Source: DATJGR01 sp963780795
GTDB lineage: Bacteria; Pseudomonadota; Gammaproteobacteria; Pseudomonadales; Azotimanducaceae
Direction: 5' to 3'
NCBI GenBank assembly: GCA_963780795.1
Contig: CAWADH010000005.1
Span: 248,001-312,000 of the forward strand
DNA length: 64,000 nucleotides
A model generated the notes under the pieces. It ran no database searches. It was not told the DNA's origin and saw nothing but the letters and a program-made list of their open reading frames with translations. Of the stretch, positions 61,529 through 64,000 are shown piece by piece; position 1 is the first letter of the stretch; each line of letters begins with the position of its first letter. Made by a program: the position numbers and the translations under genes.

Positions 61529-63169
61529 CTATCCCTTCGCTTCGGCGACGAGCCGCGCCTCGGCGAACTCCCGGATGTGCTTGTAGTCGGCCTTGCCGTT
61601 CGGTGCGCGCGCGAGATCCGTTTTCGCGAGAATCCGCTTCGGCACCTTGTAGGCCGCGATGCGGGTGCGGACGAAGTCCTTCAGTTCGAGTTCGTCGAGT
61701 TCAGCGCCCGGCTCGAGTTGAACGACCGCGGTGATCGCCTGACCCCACTTCGCGTCGGCAATCCCGACCACCAGCGCGTCGGCCACCGACGCATGCGCCT
61801 TCAGCGCTTCTTCGACCTCCTCGGGGTAGACCTTCTCGCCGGCGGTGTTGATGCAGTTGCTGCCGCGCCCGAGCAAGGTCAGCGTGCCGTCGGCTTCGAC
61901 GCGCACCCAGTCGCCTGGAATCGAGTAGCGCACCCCGCCGATCACCGGGAATGTCTTCGCGGTCTTCGCCTCGTCTTTGTAGTAGCCGACCGGCAACGGC
62001 CCGCTCACCGCCACCATGCCCGCCTCGCCCGAGCCCGGCCGCACTTCACGGTGGTCTTCGGTGAACACCTTGCACGTCGGCCCCAGCGAAAAACGCGCCA
62101 CGTCGACGGCCTGGTCGCGCGTCATCACGGAGCTGCCGAGCCCGAGCGCCTCCGACGACGCAAAGCCGTCGACCAGCGTCAGCGCCGGATTGTGGCGCAG
62201 CAGCCCGGACTTGATTTCGCGCGTCCACATGACGCCCGAAGAGCTGATGAAGCGAAGCGAGGAGATATCGCGTTGGACCTTCGCGCCGTCCAACGCCTCC
62301 ACGAGGGGGCGGGCAAATGCGTCGCCGACGATCGTTGCGGCCGTTACCCGATGACGCTCGATTGCCGCCAGCGCTTCGTCTGCGTCGAAGCTGCGCGCCG
62401 GCAGCGTCACGCACGTTCCACCGTGCGTCATCGCGGACACGGCCGACAGCAGTCCGGTGCCGTGCATCATCGGCGGCAACGGCAGATTCACCGGCGGCGG
62501 TTCCACCCGCAGACGCTCGATATACGTTGCCAGATCCGGCGATGGCGGCACGCCGATGCGCGGGTTGCCGCCAGCGCCGGTGCCTCTCCACAGGTCGTCG
62601 TGGCGCCACATCACGCCTTTCGGCATGCCGGTCGTTCCACCGGTATATAGGAACAGCATGTCGTCGCCGGAGCGTTCGATGCCGAGCGGCGCGCCGCCGC
62701 CGGCTCCCGCCAATGTCTCGTATTCGACGACGTCGTCCGCACCGGCATGACCGTCCGCGACTTCCACCCAGAGCAGCACCTTCGGAAGCTGCGCGCGAAT
62801 CGCCGCCACGCGTCCGGCGAACTCGGCCGCGTACAGCACGACCGCGGCGTCGGCGTTGTCGAGCAGGTAAACGAGTTCGTGGTCGACGTAGCGGTAGTTG
62901 ACATTGACATGCGTCAGGCGCGCTTTGAACGCGGCGGCGATGCCTTCGCTGTATTCGGCGCGATTGCGCATATAGAAGGCGATCTTGTCGCCCGAGCGCA
63001 CGCCGCGTTCGCGCAACGCGCGCGCCAGGTTGTTCGAGCGGCGGGTGAAATCACGCCAGCGCACAACCTGATCGGCGTGAATCAGCGCAATGCGCGACGG
63101 ATCGACCGTGGCGTCCACCGCATCGAGGATGTCGCCGTAGTTCCAGCCCGTCGCTCGTGTGCCCGACAT
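61529..63169 (-). CDS. Acyl-CoA synthetase (AMP-binding, FadD-like)
   Basis: A 546-aa ligase of the adenylate-forming superfamily. The phosphate loop is LFLYTGGTTGMPKGVM, with PGDWVRVEADGTLTLLGR (motif A8-like) and the C-terminal Lys in APNGKADYKHI. It activates a carboxylic acid to an acyl-CoA. GGGGGAAAAC precedes the ATG. The chain length cannot be deduced. It is divergent from the helicase gene across a 109-base gap. Confidence 0.92.
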   Translation of the reverse strand: MSGTRATGWNYGDILDAVDATVDPSRIALIHADQVVRWRDFTRRSNNLARALRERGVRSGDKIAFYMRNRAEYSEGIAAAFKARLTHVNVNYRYVDHELVYLLDNADAAVVLYAAEFAGRVAAIRAQLPKVLLWVEVADGHAGADDVVEYETLAGAGGGAPLGIERSGDDMLFLYTGGTTGMPKGVMWRHDDLWRGTGAGGNPRIGVPPSPDLATYIERLRVEPPPVNLPLPPMMHGTGLLSAVSAMTHGGTCVTLPARSFDADEALAAIERHRVTAATIVGDAFARPLVEALDGAKVQRDISSLRFISSSGVMWTREIKSGLLRHNPALTLVDGFASSEALGLGSSVMTRDQAVDVARFSLGPTCKVFTEDHREVRPGSGEAGMVAVSGPLPVGYYKDEAKTAKTFPVIGGVRYSIPGDWVRVEADGTLTLLGRGSNCINTAGEKVYPEEVEEALKAHASVADALVVGIADAKWGQAITAVVQLEPGAELDELELKDFVRTRIAAYKVPKRILAKTDLARAPNGKADYKHIREFAEARLVAEAKG

Positions 63170-63278
63170 GTTTTCCCCCTTCGTACGATCGTCGAGACGA
63201 TAGCACAGCCCATCGCCGATCAGACTTGGCCATCCGAGTGCGCTACGCTGTCGCTTCTCTCGCCGTTCCGCAGACTCG

Positions 63279-64000
63279 ATGACCGAAGAAAAACTGCCGA
63301 CTTTCGCCGACTTCGACCTGATTCCGGAGGTGCTGGCAGCTGTCCGCGACGTCGGTTACGAGACACCGACGCCGATCCAGCTGCCCACCATTCCGTATCT
63401 GTTGGCGGGCCGCGACGTGGTCGGACAGGCGCAAACCGGAACCGGCAAGACCGCGGCCTTCGCGTTGCCGCTGCTGTCGCGTCTGGAGCTCAAGCGCGCC
63501 GACCCGCAGATTCTCGTGCTGACGCCCACGCGCGAACTCGCCATTCAGGTGGCCGAGGCGTTCCAGTCGTACGCGAGTCACCTGCGCGGTTTTCAGGTTC
63601 TGCCGGTGTACGGCGGCCAGGACTACGCCGTGCAACTGCGCCAGTTGAAGCGCGGCGTGCACGTGATCGTCGGCACGCCCGGTCGGCTGATGGACCACAT
63701 GCGCCGCGGCACGCTCAAGCTCGGTGGATTGAGCACGGTGGTGCTCGACGAAGCCGACGAAATGCTGCGAATGGGTTTCATCGAAGACGTCGAATGGATT
63801 CTCAGCCAGACGCCGCCGACGCGGCAGGTGGCGCTGTTCTCGGCGACGATGCCCGGCGCGATCCGTCGCATCGCGCAGCAGTACCTGCGCGATCCAGCCG
63901 AAGTCACGATCAAGTTGCGCACGACCACGGCCGAGACGATCCGTCAGCGCTATTGGATCGTCACTGGTGTGCACAAGCTCGATGCGTTGACGCGTCTGCT
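63279..64000 (+). CDS. DEAD-box ATP-dependent RNA helicase (5' part; runs off window)
   Basis: 240 codons of an incomplete gene. Q motif is TPTPIQ, Walker A AQTGTGKTAA (residues 51-60), then PTRELAIQV, GTPGRLMDHM, VLDEADEML and SATMPG, all in order. This is the first helicase core domain of a DeaD/CsdA-type protein that unwinds RNA in ribosome assembly or mRNA turnover, often cold-induced. The second core domain and the C-terminal RNA-binding region are outside the window, so the exact member cannot be named. Confidence 0.95.
   Translation, partial: MTEEKLPTFADFDLIPEVLAAVRDVGYETPTPIQLPTIPYLLAGRDVVGQAQTGTGKTAAFALPLLSRLELKRADPQILVLTPTRELAIQVAEAFQSYASHLRGFQVLPVYGGQDYAVQLRQLKRGVHVIVGTPGRLMDHMRRGTLKLGGLSTVVLDEADEMLRMGFIEDVEWILSQTPPTRQVALFSATMPGAIRRIAQQYLRDPAEVTIKLRTTTAETIRQRYWIVTGVHKLDALTRL

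Noticed and set aside
58979..62650. Large plus-strand frames (58979-60409 and 61097-62650)
   Set aside because: They are antisense to the penicillin-binding protein and acyl-CoA synthetase, and no family motif is present.
1..64000. tRNA genes, CRISPR arrays, insertion sequences
   Set aside because: I looked for cloverleaf-like segments, regular spaced repeats and transposase motifs on both strands, and found none. Without a scanning program, small tRNA genes cannot be fully excluded.

Overview
This is a high-GC, densely coding stretch from a Gram-negative bacterium, most likely a gamma- or betaproteobacterium. The evidence is an outer-membrane transport system (PqiABC), an LpxL-type acyltransferase, two outer-membrane barrels, a TonB-independent porin, MotAB, a Pst/PhoU phosphate system with PhoB boxes of enterobacterial form, AqpZ, RlmA and a YqjD/YqjE-like pair. 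There are no rRNA, tRNA, CRISPR or insertion-sequence signatures that I can see. Class or genus cannot be fixed from this window.

Left part (1-18.4 kb). The window opens inside a minus-strand gene that fuses an ECF-like sigma factor, ankyrin repeats and the start of an F1-ATPase beta-like domain with a broken Walker A. Next come an SDR, AqpZ, a four-gene pqiA(N)-pqiA(C)-pqiB-pqiC operon, a NagB-like sugar-phosphate isomerase, pntA2-pntB without pntA1, a phytanoyl-CoA-dioxygenase-like protein with a glyoxalase II, a rhomboid, a PLD-family protein, a secreted DJ-1/PfpI protein divergent from a GlxA-type regulator, and an operon-like run of LanC-like protein, RlmA and dienelactone hydrolase.

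Phosphate block (18.4-24.8 kb). A porin, pstB-phoU and pstS-pstC-pstA are preceded by three PhoB-box-like sites. The order is rearranged from the usual pstSCAB-phoU.

Accessory and catabolic part (24.8-43 kb). It holds an XRE regulator, hydrolases, small ABM/EthD/thioesterase proteins, a phytochelatin-synthase-like protein, a 112-bp hairpin repeat, three amidohydrolases, an aldehyde dehydrogenase, a nitroreductase, a Rieske oxygenase alpha subunit, a frameshifted NHL-propeller gene, an SDR, a VOC protein, a TauD-like dioxygenase and an alpha/beta hydrolase. Together they look like degradation of aromatic or other organic compounds; the substrate cannot be read from sequence.

Right part (43-64 kb). 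It holds a short archaeal-type AspRS, motAB, an outer-membrane barrel, a lysine-rich microprotein, a YqjE/YqjD-like pair, a MoaD-like/BNR-propeller pair, an MFS-GT4-acyltransferase operon resembling PimA/PatA, a P450, a TerC protein, an LLM oxidoreductase with a carotenoid-cleavage oxygenase, a Ddn-like F420 protein, a class A penicillin-binding protein, an acyl-CoA synthetase, and the start of a DEAD-box helicase gene that runs off the end.

Long ORFs opposite most genes are by-products of high GC and were not annotated.
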